Assembly: GCF_023204875.1 (NCBI RefSeq)
Contig: NZ_CP096247.1
Span: 372,001-436,000, forward strand
Length of the DNA: 64,000 nucleotides
Direction of reading: 5' to 3'
Origin: Prevotella sp. E15-22
GTDB lineage: Bacteria; Bacteroidota; Bacteroidia; Bacteroidales; Bacteroidaceae
Below are positions 8,899-20,076 of this stretch, piece after piece. The position numbers were made by a program, and so were the translations under genes. Below the pieces are notes generated by a model. That model saw only the letters and a list, made by a program, of their open reading frames with translations, made no database searches and had not been told where the DNA came from. Numbering within the stretch: position 1 is the first letter of the stretch; every line of letters starts with the position of its first letter.

Positions 8899-11136
8899 AT
8901 GAAAAAACTCTTTTTATCACTTTCGTTGCTGGCAGGCTTGAATGCCTCAGCACAGAATCCCTTCGTGCAGTCCTGGTGCACCAGCGACCCTGCACCTATG
9001 GTACACAATGGCACCATGTATGTCTATACAGGTCATGATGAGGACGGTGCCGACTTCTTCTGGATGCAGGAGTGGCGCGTCTATTCTACCACCGATATGG
9101 TGAACTGGACCGACCACGGTTCACCCCTGGCCTTGGAGTCGTTCTCTTGGGCCGACGACCGTGCCTGGGCCTCACAGACCATCGAGCGCGATGGCAAGTT
9201 CTATTGGTATATCTGCGCCCACAGCAAACTCTCTGGCGGCATGGCCATTGGCGTGGCAGTGAGCGATTCGCCCACAGGTCCCTTCAAGGATGCCATCGGA
9301 AAGCCCCTCTTCGAGAACGGCTCTTGGGATCATATCGACCCCACCGTGATGATCGACGACGATGGTCAGGCCTGGCTCCTGTGGGGTAACCCTCAGGTTT
9401 ACTATCTCAAGCTCAATCGCGATATGATCTCTTATAGTGGCGAGCTGGGTCGTGTGGATATGACCGAGGAAGGCTTTGGCGCACCCTCTATGGACAAGCG
9501 CGAGAAGGGCAAGAAATACAAGGATAACTACACTGAAGGTCCTTGGATCAGAAAGGTCGACCAGAAAAAATATAAGGTTGACAAGAAGAAGGTGTATCAG
9601 TTGCTCTATGCCGCTGGTGGCGTGCCAGAGCACATCTCTTACAGCACGGCTCCCACGCCCGTTGGCCCTTGGACTTATGCTGGCGAGATTATGCCACTGT
9701 GCGAGACCAAATCATTCACCAACCACTGTGGTGTGGCCGACTATAAAGGACATTCTTATTTCTTCTATCACACAGGTAAGTTGCCCAATGGTGGTGGCTT
9801 TGGCCGCAGTGTGGCTGTAGAGGAGTTCAAGTATAATGCCGATGGCTCTTTCCCCACCATTATGCCTACCGACGAGGGTGTGAAGCCCCTTGCCACCTTC
9901 AATCCCTACGTGAAGGTGCAGGCCGAGACGATGGCTTTCTCAAAGGGCGTGAAGACAGAGCAGAACGATGAGGTTGGCGTTTATGTGACTGAGATTCACA
10001 ATGGCGACTTCATCAAACTCCAGAACGTGAAGTTCGACGGCAACGTTGCCAAGCAGTTCACGGCACGTGTGGCCACAGGTCTGCGTGGTGGTCAGATCGA
10101 GGTGCGTCTCGACGATGTGAAGGGCGACCTCATTGCCCGTCTCGAGGTGCCTGCTACTGGCGGTTGGGAGAAGTGGCAGACCCTTTCTGCCGATATCACT
10201 AAGAATGTTACTGGCACCCACGACCTCTACTTCGTGTTCACTGGTCGCAAGGGTCCCAAGCTCTTCAACTTCGACTGGTGGCAGATCAATGGTCAGTATC
10301 AGTCGCTCGTTGTCGAGGATGGCGGCCTGGGTCAGTATAAGGCCATCATGAAGGAGGAAGCCTCACTGAAGGCCCACACCATCTTCGTGCCTCAAGACCT
10401 CTCTGCCTTCAACGAGAAGAATCCCCTGCCTGTGCTCGTATGGGGCAATGGTGCCTGCACCAACTCACCTTGGGAGCACTTCAAGTTCCTCAACGAGATT
10501 GCTTCTCATGGCTATCTCGTGCTCGCCACAGGCTATATCCCCATGGAGGAGAAAGCCTACAATGGTCCCATGTCAACCACTGAGCAGCAGATCGAGTCTA
10601 TCGACTGGGCCATTGCTCAGAATGCCGACCCCAACTCGCCCTACTACAAGAAGATCGACGTGAAGAATATCTGCGTCTCTGGCATGTCGTGTGGCGGCTT
10701 GCAGACCCTCTATAACTGTGCCGATCCTCGCATCAAGACCCTGATGATCTGCAACAGCGGCCTCTTCAAGGAGACCAACCGTGCTCAGGCTGTGGGTGGC
10801 ATGCCCATGCCCGATAAGTCAAAGCTCAAGGACATCCACACCAGCATCATCTATATCCTTGGTGGCAAGACGGACATCGCCTACGAGAACGGTATGGACG
10901 ACTTCCATCAGATTAAACACGTGCCCTGCTGTGCCACCAACTTCCCCGTTGGTCATGGCGGCACCTATCGTCAGCCCCATGGTGGCGAGTTCACCGTTGT
11001 GGCCCTCAACTGGCTCAACTGGCAGCTGAAAGGCGACAAGGAGTCGGCTAAGATGTTCAAGGGCAAGGACTGCCTGCTGTCAAAGCGCTCAGGCTGGACC
11101 ATCGAGAAAAACGCTAAATTCAACAAACTAAAATAA
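8899..11136 (+). CDS. GH43-CBM6-alpha/beta-hydrolase fusion (arabinoxylan debranching plus probable esterase)
   Basis: The 745-residue secreted protein joins three modules. Residues of about 20-325 are a GH43 propeller (SDPAPMVHNGTMYVYTGHDE; base Asp in SDPAP; DHIDPTVMIDDDGQAW). Residues of about 335-475 are a CBM6-like beta-sandwich (KVQAETMAFSKG, ending FNFDWWQING). Residues of about 480-745 are an alpha/beta-hydrolase with Ser597 in GMSCGG, an Asp candidate in GGKTDIAY and His686 in VGHGGTY. This third module resembles dienelactone-hydrolase or polyester-hydrolase-like esterases rather than the CE1 domains elsewhere in this window. The protein would couple removal of arabinose or xylose with ester removal on the same branch. 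The gene starts 5 bases after GH3 and ends 9 before the next GH43, so coupled translation is likely. Confidence 0.85.
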   Translation: MKKLFLSLSLLAGLNASAQNPFVQSWCTSDPAPMVHNGTMYVYTGHDEDGADFFWMQEWRVYSTTDMVNWTDHGSPLALESFSWADDRAWASQTIERDGKFYWYICAHSKLSGGMAIGVAVSDSPTGPFKDAIGKPLFENGSWDHIDPTVMIDDDGQAWLLWGNPQVYYLKLNRDMISYSGELGRVDMTEEGFGAPSMDKREKGKKYKDNYTEGPWIRKVDQKKYKVDKKKVYQLLYAAGGVPEHISYSTAPTPVGPWTYAGEIMPLCETKSFTNHCGVADYKGHSYFFYHTGKLPNGGGFGRSVAVEEFKYNADGSFPTIMPTDEGVKPLATFNPYVKVQAETMAFSKGVKTEQNDEVGVYVTEIHNGDFIKLQNVKFDGNVAKQFTARVATGLRGGQIEVRLDDVKGDLIARLEVPATGGWEKWQTLSADITKNVTGTHDLYFVFTGRKGPKLFNFDWWQINGQYQSLVVEDGGLGQYKAIMKEEASLKAHTIFVPQDLSAFNEKNPLPVLVWGNGACTNSPWEHFKFLNEIASHGYLVLATGYIPMEEKAYNGPMSTTEQQIESIDWAIAQNADPNSPYYKKIDVKNICVSGMSCGGLQTLYNCADPRIKTLMICNSGLFKETNRAQAVGGMPMPDKSKLKDIHTSIIYILGGKTDIAYENGMDDFHQIKHVPCCATNFPVGHGGTYRQPHGGEFTVVALNWLNWQLKGDKESAKMFKGKDCLLSKRSGWTIEKNAKFNKLK

Positions 11137-11145
11137 CAACTTAAC

Positions 11146-12663
11146 ATGAACAAGAAACTCATCTCTGCAGCTATGCTCGCTGCTGTCATGGCACAGCCTG
11201 CCATGGCGCAACAGCAGGACCACAAAGACCCCATGCCCGACCTCAACAAGGTCAATATGCCACTCTTCCAGACCAAGTACACGGCCGACCCCTCACCCAT
11301 CGTGGTGGGCGACACCCTGTTCCTCTTTACCTCGCACGATGCCTCGCCTGAGGATATCCCTGATGAGAACGAGAAGAACTCAGCTGGCTTCTTTATGTAC
11401 GACTGGCTTCTGTGGTCAACCACCGATATGGCCAACTGGACCGAGCATGGTGCTGTCTGCTCTTTGAAGGAGTTCGAGTGGCGCAGTCGCGACAACGGTG
11501 CCTGGGCCATCCAGACCGTCGAGCGCAATGGCAAGTACTACCTCTACGCTCCCCTTCATGGTCATGGCATTGGCGTGCTCGTGGCCGACTCGCCTTATGG
11601 TCCTTTCAAGGATCCCCTTGGCAAGCCCCTCGTATGGCAGAAGGAGCACTGGGATGATATCGATCCCTCTGTCTTTGTCGACGACGATGGCCAGGCCTAT
11701 ATGTACTGGGGCAACCCCCATGTCTATTGCATCAAGTTGAACGAGGACATGATCTCTACCTCTGGCGACATCTTCGTGCTCAACCCTGCCGACGGTGTGA
11801 TGCGTCCTGTCAAGGAGGAAGGTGCCAAGATCAACCTGCGCATCCCTGGTTCGCAGAAGGCCAACTGGAAGGTGAAGAACTATCAGGAAGGTCCTTGGTT
11901 CTATAAGCGCAACGGCAAGTACTACCTAGCCTATGCCACCACCTGCTGTCCTGAGGCTCTGGGCTATGCCATGAGCGACAAACCCATGGGTCCGTGGGAG
12001 TGGAAGGGCTATATCATGCGCCCCACTGAGCGCGACCGTGGCAACCATCCTGGTATCTGCGACTATAAGGGTCGCTCTTATATCTTTGGTCAGGACTACG
12101 ACCTGATGCACCTCGACAGCTATATCCATCACGAGCGTCGCAGTGTGAGTGCCAGCGAGATCAACTACCTTGTTGACGGCACCATCCCTGAGATTCCCTA
12201 CTGGCTCGACGAGAAGCCCATGCAGCAGCTCCACTGGCTCAACCCCTATCAGCGTGTTGAGGCCGAGACCATGGCTTGGGGCAAGGGTCTGAAGAGTGCC
12301 AAGATGGGCATCCCCAATACAGGTGTCATCAAGGATATGCCTGCTTCCACGGGTAAGCGCAACATGTATATCTACGACATCGACAATGGCGAGTATATCC
12401 GTTTGCGTGGTGTCGACTTTGGCGCTGGCGCCAAGCAGTTCAGCATCGCTGCTTCAGCCACTGGCTCGTGCACCGTCACCCTGCGTCTCGACTCAGAGAA
12501 CGGTCCTGTCATCGGCACTGTGAAGATTGGTGTCACTGGCTCGCTCGACACCTATAAGTCGTTCGCCACCAAGATCAAGGGCGCCAACAGCGTGCACGAC
12601 TTCTACCTCTGCTTTGGCGATGTGAATGGTGAGGTACACTTGGATTACTGGATTTTCAAATAA
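11146..12663 (+). CDS. Secreted GH43-CBM6 arabinofuranosidase-like enzyme
   Basis: The 505-residue protein has a signal peptide (MNKKLISAAMLAAVMAQPAMA). A GH43 catalytic domain covers about residues 35-365, with the base Asp in YTADPSPIVVGDTLFLFTSH, DDIDPSVFVDDDGQAYMYWG and EGPWFYKRNGKYYLAYA. A C-terminal CBM6-like sandwich covers about residues 370-505 (RVEAETMAWGKG, ending VHLDYWIFK). The architecture matches that of arabinoxylan arabinofuranohydrolases that act on arabinose substituents of the polymer. It is the closest relative in the operon of the GH43 part of the preceding fusion gene, so the pair probably arose by duplication with gain or loss of the esterase module. It lies 27 bases before the CE6-CE1 gene. 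Confidence 0.9.
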   Translation: MNKKLISAAMLAAVMAQPAMAQQQDHKDPMPDLNKVNMPLFQTKYTADPSPIVVGDTLFLFTSHDASPEDIPDENEKNSAGFFMYDWLLWSTTDMANWTEHGAVCSLKEFEWRSRDNGAWAIQTVERNGKYYLYAPLHGHGIGVLVADSPYGPFKDPLGKPLVWQKEHWDDIDPSVFVDDDGQAYMYWGNPHVYCIKLNEDMISTSGDIFVLNPADGVMRPVKEEGAKINLRIPGSQKANWKVKNYQEGPWFYKRNGKYYLAYATTCCPEALGYAMSDKPMGPWEWKGYIMRPTERDRGNHPGICDYKGRSYIFGQDYDLMHLDSYIHHERRSVSASEINYLVDGTIPEIPYWLDEKPMQQLHWLNPYQRVEAETMAWGKGLKSAKMGIPNTGVIKDMPASTGKRNMYIYDIDNGEYIRLRGVDFGAGAKQFSIAASATGSCTVTLRLDSENGPVIGTVKIGVTGSLDTYKSFATKIKGANSVHDFYLCFGDVNGEVHLDYWIFK

Positions 12664-14727
<2,064 letters not shown>

Positions 14728-14792
14728 ATCCTGTAGAGTTGTAAAGAAATACTGCTAAAAAACAGGGTTCTGAAAAAACTCAATCTAGAACG

Positions 14793-14820
14793 AAAAAAGG
14801 GGGCTTTTGCTCCCTTTTTT
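14793..14820 (+). terminator. Rho-independent terminator of operon A
   Basis: An A6-G5 run pairs with CTCCC-T6 across a short CTTTTG loop, about 65 bases after the CE6-CE1 stop. The T run forms the descending arm. It closes the long plus-strand enzyme operon. Confidence 0.8.
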
Positions 14821-14841
14821 CATACCCCTATCGATTTCACC

Positions 14842-14906
14842 ATGCAACGGAGGCTGTTTTACGATGCAACTCATGCTGTTTTACCATGCAAAACAGCCTC
14901 CGTTGC
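14842..14906. repeat. 22-nt modular repeat: two direct units and one inverted unit
   Basis: Two direct units of exactly 22 bases (14842-14863 and 14864-14885) share the pattern ATGCAAC, four or five variable bases, GCTGTTTTAC. A third unit from 14886 carries the perfect 17-base inverted copy (14890-14906) of 14844-14860. A degenerate further copy (CTCAGGCTCCGTTACAA) lies at about 14914-14930. It can fold as a long hairpin and has no coding potential. It is probably an intergenic repeat family of the genome, directly downstream of the terminator. Confidence 0.75.
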
Positions 14907-14930
14907 AGTGTAACTCAGGCTCCGTTACAA

Positions 14931-15169
14931 CCTAAACGAATATTCGATTGAGTTCTAAATCTTTACACTTTTCGGACCAATTTCGTAAGTCTCTCATTTT
15001 CAACCGTTTACAAACTCTCTCATATTTCGCCTGTACGCACAGAAAAAATTTTTGGCTCAGAATTTTTAAATCTCAGAGGCGCTATTGTCAGAAAAGTTCA
15101 AAGAATCACGTACAGATACTATGGACGACTCGCATTTTTCTTATTTTCGAAATTAACTGTATGATGGCG
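14931..15169. other. Intergenic stretch without a recognisable gene
   Basis: This AT-rich spacer lies between the repeat block and the first duplicated promoter. An open frame of about 76 codons crosses it (14948-15178), but it lacks a signal peptide, repeats, or any recognisable motif and runs into the promoter region. I see no RNA gene. Confidence 0.5.
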
Positions 15170-15250
15170 TTTGTTTAAACATTGTTAATTATTTATCATT
15201 TATAGGTGAATTACTTGGAAGAAAGCAGATAAAATTCTATATTTGCAACA
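15170..15250 (+). promoter_or_regulatory. Promoter of cassette 1, duplicated at 20077-20157
   Basis: The -7 box TATATTTG lies at 15238-15245. A CTTGG at 15214-15218 stands about 19 bases upstream, near the Bacteroidota -33 position. Upstream is TTTGTTTAAACATTGTTAAT, containing the perfect palindrome TGTTTAAACA, a candidate operator. The whole 81-base segment matches 20077-20157 without gaps at about 84 percent by hand count, and the -7 and palindrome parts are identical. The S74-protein ATG follows at 15288. Confidence 0.7.
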
Positions 15251-15287
15251 TAATTCTTAGCCATATGTTTAACTAAATATCAATTAT

Positions 15288-16316
15288 ATGAACCGACTTT
15301 TTATTTTCGTAGTGTTATCAACTATGGTTTTGGTTAACGCCAATGCCCAGTTAAAAGTTAATTCAAATGGCAATGTGAAAGTTGCTTCGTCTTCGTCAGA
15401 TTTCAGCCCTCGCCTTTCTGTAGGAAATAACTGCTACTATTCAGGCTATGCCAGTAGTTTTGGCGTTGCGGCCACACCACTTGTAAGAGACAATCATAAT
15501 AATATTGGTGTTGAGGGTTATGTCAATGCCAATCAGTCGTTCTCATCTGAAAGAAACTTTGGCATGCTAGGAATGACAACGATAAACCTCAACCACGGCA
15601 AGAACTATGGTGTTGCAGGATTTCTTGATTTCAGTCCGTCATCCTTAAACAATGGTGGGGGTGCAGGAATATACGCAACAAACTACCAATACCTTTATGC
15701 CTATCCTGATAATATTCCTGGAATCTATGCAGCATATATTCATGGTGAGACAAACTTGGATGGAGTGACCATCGCACGAGAGATATACACCCCTGCAGAC
15801 GACAGGATTAGTCGTAATGCAGAAGCGATGGAGACAAGAAGTAGTGATGATAACAACACACTAGATAATCTGCTTAAGCTGAATGTTAGGGAGTATTATG
15901 TGAAAGACCAACAAACGGCAAGAGCTGCTGCAAACACAACGGATATGTCAAATGAGATTAGGCAGGCTTATGAGTATATGAAGAAAGATGAAGAGAAAAT
16001 GAACTCCCGTCGCCGCTATGGTGTTTCTGCTCAACAGCTACAGAAGGTCTATCCTAGTTTAGTGATGGAAGGACAGGATGGTTATCTATATGTGAACTAT
16101 ACTGAGCTTGTACCATTGCTTCTTCGCTCTATACAGGAATTGAAAAGTGAGTTGGATGAAGTGAAAGGAAATGGTAGGTATGCAAAACAAAAGAACTTAG
16201 AGAAAATAGAAGTTAATTCGAATATAATAGAAGATGACGTAGAAAAAAGAGCCACATCGATTATTGTACCTCTTAATTTAAACGGTCAGCAGATAGGTGT
16301 TAAGCGAGTAAAATAA
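15288..16316 (+). CDS. Secreted tail-fibre-like protein with S74 intramolecular-chaperone domain (cassette 1)
   Basis: The 342-residue protein has a signal peptide ending at NANA. A glycine-rich body follows with repeated NYGVAG/NFGMLG/NIGVEG steps typical of beta-spiral tail-fibre shafts. The S74 domain covers about residues 165-300: ADDRISRN, YGVSAQQLQKVYPSLV and GYLYVNYTELVPLLLRSIQ. In phage endosialidases this domain assists trimerisation and then cuts itself off at a Ser in an SD-R motif. Here that Ser is Ala, so cleavage is doubtful (inference). Its paralogue at 20187 ends in a T9SS sorting domain, but this copy ends in a short unrelated tail. The peptidase gene follows after 18 bases. 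The role is unknown. Confidence 0.75.
   Translation: MNRLFIFVVLSTMVLVNANAQLKVNSNGNVKVASSSSDFSPRLSVGNNCYYSGYASSFGVAATPLVRDNHNNIGVEGYVNANQSFSSERNFGMLGMTTINLNHGKNYGVAGFLDFSPSSLNNGGGAGIYATNYQYLYAYPDNIPGIYAAYIHGETNLDGVTIAREIYTPADDRISRNAEAMETRSSDDNNTLDNLLKLNVREYYVKDQQTARAAANTTDMSNEIRQAYEYMKKDEEKMNSRRRYGVSAQQLQKVYPSLVMEGQDGYLYVNYTELVPLLLRSIQELKSELDEVKGNGRYAKQKNLEKIEVNSNIIEDDVEKRATSIIVPLNLNGQQIGVKRVK
15963..16171. repeat. 209-bp near-identical tract shared by the two S74 genes, copy 1
   Basis: By hand count this tract differs from 20856-21064 at about 9 of 209 positions, mostly at third codon positions. The 5' halves of the two genes are far more diverged. This points to recent gene conversion or selection on the S74 core. 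Confidence 0.85.
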
Positions 16317-16334
16317 TGTAAAGGAGTCTCAGAT

Positions 16335-18494
16335 ATGGATAAATATAAGAACAACAGATTCTATACATTGTTATTTACAGTTTTCTTGCTCTCCTGTTTT
16401 GAGAATGTATTTTCTCAGAAATGGATTTGCTTTACTGAGAATAATACGAAGATTCCCGTGGAAAAGGAAATTGTTATTGACAATGAAGATTCTTATAAGA
16501 TACATATTATTCTTAATGGCATATATGACAATTGCCAAACAAACAAATATGGTACTTTCCATAGTTTAACCTTTGGAGAATATGGATTTCTTGCGGAAGA
16601 GGGCCATCCTGAACTACCGACTATGTCGCAATTGATTGCTATTCCACCAGGAACAAAGCCTTCTATATCTATAGAAGAGAATACATGGACAGGAATCAGT
16701 ATCGGAAGAATTTTCCCTGTTCAAAAGCAATATTATGATGAATCTGCCACGAAAGAATTTCTCATAGATTATGCTGCTTATAAGAGGGATTTTCTTCCTG
16801 AGTTATATCACCATAGTCAGGAAATGTCATGGCGTGGAATAAAAAACATGAGTGTCCAGATATGTCCATTTAAGTATTATCCCCAAAATGATAGTTTATA
16901 CATATTGACAGATTTCTATTTAAAGGTTGATTTTCGGAAGAATACAAGCACAAGAAATGTTCTTTATAGAGAAACAAACCATTTTGGACTATTTGAGAAT
17001 TCAGTTTATGTTGAAAAAAAAGGGAGTTTACACGATTCTAAAAGTGATAATTATGATTATCTTATTGTTCTTGGAAACAATAATCTTTATGGTGAATGGT
17101 TGAAGGAGTTTAGACGATGGAAGGCATATAAGGGCTTAAAAACTAAGGTAATTCTATCAGATTCGAAGTCTTTTATCAAGGATTATATAACTTCAGCTTA
17201 TAGAAATAATGGCTTAAAATATGTTCTTTTGGTTGGCGATACACGAATGATTCCTCCTCAATCATTCTTATATTATGACGATAATGGAAAACATCATTAT
17301 TACGAAAGCGATTACTGGTATGGCTGTGTGGATGGTGAAAATGACGTTCAACAAGATGTTGCTATAGCACGCTTTCCAGTTAGCGAATTGACGCCGTATA
17401 ACGATTTTATTAAGATGATAATTAAAACCATCAGATATGAATCTTGGAAGAATCTGGATTATAAGGCATTATTAATCTCTCATAGCTATCCAGAGTATAC
17501 ATCTTGTTGTGATTCGATTTATAATTACACTTACTCAGAGCCTCTGCCATTTGTTAAGTTGTATGGAGATAATAATACAATTAGAAATGTAGATATAAAC
17601 AATGGAATCAATCAGGGGGCACATATAATTAATTATCGAGGACATGCTTCTAATAACTATTGGGGATCTCCAAATTGGAATAGTTCTAACGAAACATACT
17701 TAGAGTCAGAGATTCATAATATTCATTCAAACACAAACGCGGTATTCTTCTCTATCGCCTGTTACACCGGAAGTATTCATCTTGACTCGTGTATGCTGAA
17801 AACATTTTTGCGTGCTCCTGGGGGTGCAGTGTCGTTTCTAGGGTCAAGTAGACCGTCAAAAACAGGTGAAAACTCGTTGTTTAATAAATTATTGTATCGG
17901 AATCTACTTGATAGTATGAGCTATAATTTGGGTAATGTGGTTATGAGGTCATCTATAAATAACATTCAAATAAGTTGCAATAAGGAACGAGCAATTGGTA
18001 ATGTCTTTTCATATATTAATGGCGGTGATCCATCGCTGGAATTGTGGACGGATTTACCTCAATCGTTTGGTGACGTTAGATTGTTGGAGGAAAACAATAA
18101 TTTAATAATTGTGACACAGAGTAATAACTATAGCGTTTCTGTGGTTAGTGAAGATGGTGATCTTATTGGTTTGTATTCCGCTGGATCTGCTAATTCATGT
18201 ACGTTTCCTCGCCCCTTGGGAAATTTTTATATTGGCGTAAACAAACATAATTATATTCCGCATGTTATATACTATAATGTCGACAAGGGTATTATACAAA
18301 ACGAGACAATTAATGTTGACTCATATTATCATCATACACCAATAATGATTGGTGATGGTGTGTCTATGGATATAATGTCAGGACCAGTAATCGTAAAAAA
18401 GGGAACCAAACTAATAATAACTAATAGGTCCGAAGGTGTTAAAATTGATACTGGATTCGAATGCGAAAAGGGGGCTATATTAGAAATAAAATAG
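16335..18494 (+). CDS. Secreted gingipain-like cysteine peptidase (C25)
   Basis: The 719-residue protein has a signal peptide and an N-terminal propeptide-like beta region to about residue 235. The C25 caspase-like fold then shows YDYLIVLGNNNLY, KYVLLVGDTRMIPP and the catalytic dyad His437 in NYRGHASNNYW and Cys476 in FSIACYTGS. The C-terminal part holds a short beta region and a tail (VKKGTKLIITNRSEGVKI) like the coathanger-stack ends of many Bacteroidota secreted proteins, not a canonical sorting domain. It is shorter than the sortase PorU and sits among cargo-like genes, so a secreted protease is the better reading. Arg or Lys specificity cannot be decided. Base composition is clearly more AT-rich than in the flanking enzyme operons. 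Confidence 0.85.
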   Translation: MDKYKNNRFYTLLFTVFLLSCFENVFSQKWICFTENNTKIPVEKEIVIDNEDSYKIHIILNGIYDNCQTNKYGTFHSLTFGEYGFLAEEGHPELPTMSQLIAIPPGTKPSISIEENTWTGISIGRIFPVQKQYYDESATKEFLIDYAAYKRDFLPELYHHSQEMSWRGIKNMSVQICPFKYYPQNDSLYILTDFYLKVDFRKNTSTRNVLYRETNHFGLFENSVYVEKKGSLHDSKSDNYDYLIVLGNNNLYGEWLKEFRRWKAYKGLKTKVILSDSKSFIKDYITSAYRNNGLKYVLLVGDTRMIPPQSFLYYDDNGKHHYYESDYWYGCVDGENDVQQDVAIARFPVSELTPYNDFIKMIIKTIRYESWKNLDYKALLISHSYPEYTSCCDSIYNYTYSEPLPFVKLYGDNNTIRNVDINNGINQGAHIINYRGHASNNYWGSPNWNSSNETYLESEIHNIHSNTNAVFFSIACYTGSIHLDSCMLKTFLRAPGGAVSFLGSSRPSKTGENSLFNKLLYRNLLDSMSYNLGNVVMRSSINNIQISCNKERAIGNVFSYINGGDPSLELWTDLPQSFGDVRLLEENNNLIIVTQSNNYSVSVVSEDGDLIGLYSAGSANSCTFPRPLGNFYIGVNKHNYIPHVIYYNVDKGIIQNETINVDSYYHHTPIMIGDGVSMDIMSGPVIVKKGTKLIITNRSEGVKIDTGFECEKGAILEIK

Positions 18495-18526
18495 AGAATG
18501 TTTATTAATTCTAAAATGGACAGACA

Positions 18527-19942
18527 ATGAAGAAATCTTTTATTTTATTAGTTGTTTTTTTAAAGACTCTTTTCGTTTTTTCGCAGGAAAGAGAGTTCTT
18601 TGAGTATACAATAAACAAGACGTTAGAAGGTTTTGTGGCTTGCAATCCGATAGACCCCACCCAAGCGCAAAATGTTGCAACGATACGAATGAATGCATGG
18701 GAGTTTGCATATCATATTTTTGACGGAGACTCCATTGTGCGGATATGTTTTAAGGGCTACAATCCTGGTGGGGCGATTAATCGTCACGTGACTGTGAAGC
18801 TAGAGGACCGCTATGACAGATATGTTCATACCATTTTTGATGGAGACTGTACTATCCCACATGGCGGATCAGCAGAGAAGAGTATCGTCTTGTTAGACTT
18901 GAAACTTCCTAAAGCATATTTGGCATCAGGCGGTCATACTGACTCTTTTGTCTTTGAGAGCTATGGCGATGTGTCACAAGATTCTGTTTATTTTGAGGCC
19001 TATCGCTTCTCTTCTACCTCGTCATTTTATGATCCATATCCCATTGTAACTGTCTCGTCAGAGGTGAAAGATCTAACAGGTATCATCAGGAATCAAGATG
19101 GACAACCTGTGGTAGGTGCACAGATTTGTTTAACAAACGATAGGGATACATTCTGTGTAGAGACGGATGCCAATGGACAATATACCAAGAGAATTCGTAA
19201 GATGATATGGCTGGATGCTCGTATCAAGGCTTTAGGATGCGCTCCTTTCTTTGATTATAAGTTTTGGAATCGAGGTGTCAGCATTCGTGGGGAGGCTACT
19301 GCGGATGCCGTTTTAACAGATGTCGTTCACTACAAGGCAGGACAGATGGCCAGTATTATTCTGCCTTCAATCCCAGATCTGTCGTCTGGACGATACTACA
19401 AACTTGCGCGACGTGAAGATACAAAAGATGGTAATCAACGGATAGCGAATCTTTATTTTGTTCAAGAGGAGAATCCTCAGGCCAACATGCCTTATGTTAT
19501 TTTCCCCAAGCACGATTTCGACATCGTGGTTTCTGATTATGATATTGAGTCATTGCCAGACGAAGTTCCTTTCAGACTATCCTATCTTTCTTGGAACTCT
19601 CAAGAAAAGACCACGAGTATCATTGGCTCTTTCTCGAATAAGCCTCTGTATGCTGATTCGGAGGAGCAGCACTTGTTTTATATTGACGAAAGCAGTCCTG
19701 ATAATTGCCAGAATGGTTTTCCTGAGAATCTGTCGGAAGGACGTTCTGCTGCTTTTCGTTGTTATATCAGAGAGGCAGAAAGGAACTGCAAACTCTTTTT
19801 CGAAGATGTTAATTCTATAAACGAAGTAGAGGCAGATGCAAAAATACATTCTGATAAACTCTATGACCTCCAGGGCCGTTATGTTCAAGGCTTGCCCAAG
19901 CATGGGGTGTATATCCAGAATGGGAGGAAGGTGATGAAATAA
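18527..19942 (+). CDS. Secreted protein of unknown function with carboxypeptidase-regulatory-like domain (cassette 1)
   Basis: I do not recognise a family for the whole 471-residue protein. It has a signal peptide (MKKSFILLVVFLKTLFVFS) and a beta-rich N-terminal half. A carboxypeptidase-regulatory/CnaB-like repeat lies near residues 185-230 (LTGIIRNQDGQPVVGAQICL, DANGQYTKRIR). The C-terminal tail LYDLQGR...GVYIQNGRKVMK is shared with other proteins of the window. It is the third gene of cassette 1, 32 bases after the C25 peptidase and just before a strong terminator. It could be a substrate, inhibitor or partner of the peptidase; nothing in the sequence decides. Its counterpart in cassette 2 is the unrelated-looking gene at 23448. 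Confidence 0.7.
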   Translation: MKKSFILLVVFLKTLFVFSQEREFFEYTINKTLEGFVACNPIDPTQAQNVATIRMNAWEFAYHIFDGDSIVRICFKGYNPGGAINRHVTVKLEDRYDRYVHTIFDGDCTIPHGGSAEKSIVLLDLKLPKAYLASGGHTDSFVFESYGDVSQDSVYFEAYRFSSTSSFYDPYPIVTVSSEVKDLTGIIRNQDGQPVVGAQICLTNDRDTFCVETDANGQYTKRIRKMIWLDARIKALGCAPFFDYKFWNRGVSIRGEATADAVLTDVVHYKAGQMASIILPSIPDLSSGRYYKLARREDTKDGNQRIANLYFVQEENPQANMPYVIFPKHDFDIVVSDYDIESLPDEVPFRLSYLSWNSQEKTTSIIGSFSNKPLYADSEEQHLFYIDESSPDNCQNGFPENLSEGRSAAFRCYIREAERNCKLFFEDVNSINEVEADAKIHSDKLYDLQGRYVQGLPKHGVYIQNGRKVMK

Positions 19943-19943
19943 G

Positions 19944-19990
19944 AAACAAAACGAAAGAGGCATTTCTACTTGCTTCTTTCGTTTTGTTTT
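19944..19990 (+). terminator. Terminator of cassette 1
   Basis: A 19-base stem (19944-19962 with 19971-19989) has one G-T pair and an 8-base loop. The right arm ends in GTTTTGTTTT. It begins one base after the stop codon of the cassette's last gene. Confidence 0.9.
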
Positions 19991-20076
19991 AGACATTTTG
20001 TTCAAACAACGAGTCGAAGAAAGAATAGAAAGAAGGATTTTGGGCCATCACTAACGCCAATAATTTCTTTATGTCA

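Noticed and set aside
14842..14930. CRISPR array
   Set aside because: Although units repeat at 22 bases, they are contiguous without unique spacers, include inverted copies, and no cas gene is nearby.
14948..15178. A 76-codon plus-strand frame in the long intergenic gap
   Set aside because: No promoter box, no motif, AT-rich random-looking composition, and it runs into the duplicated promoter. A non-coding spacer is more likely.
16335..18494. C25 protein as the T9SS sortase PorU
   Set aside because: PorU is longer and normally encoded with other secretion-system genes. This protein is shorter, sits among cargo-like genes and ends in a coathanger-type tail.
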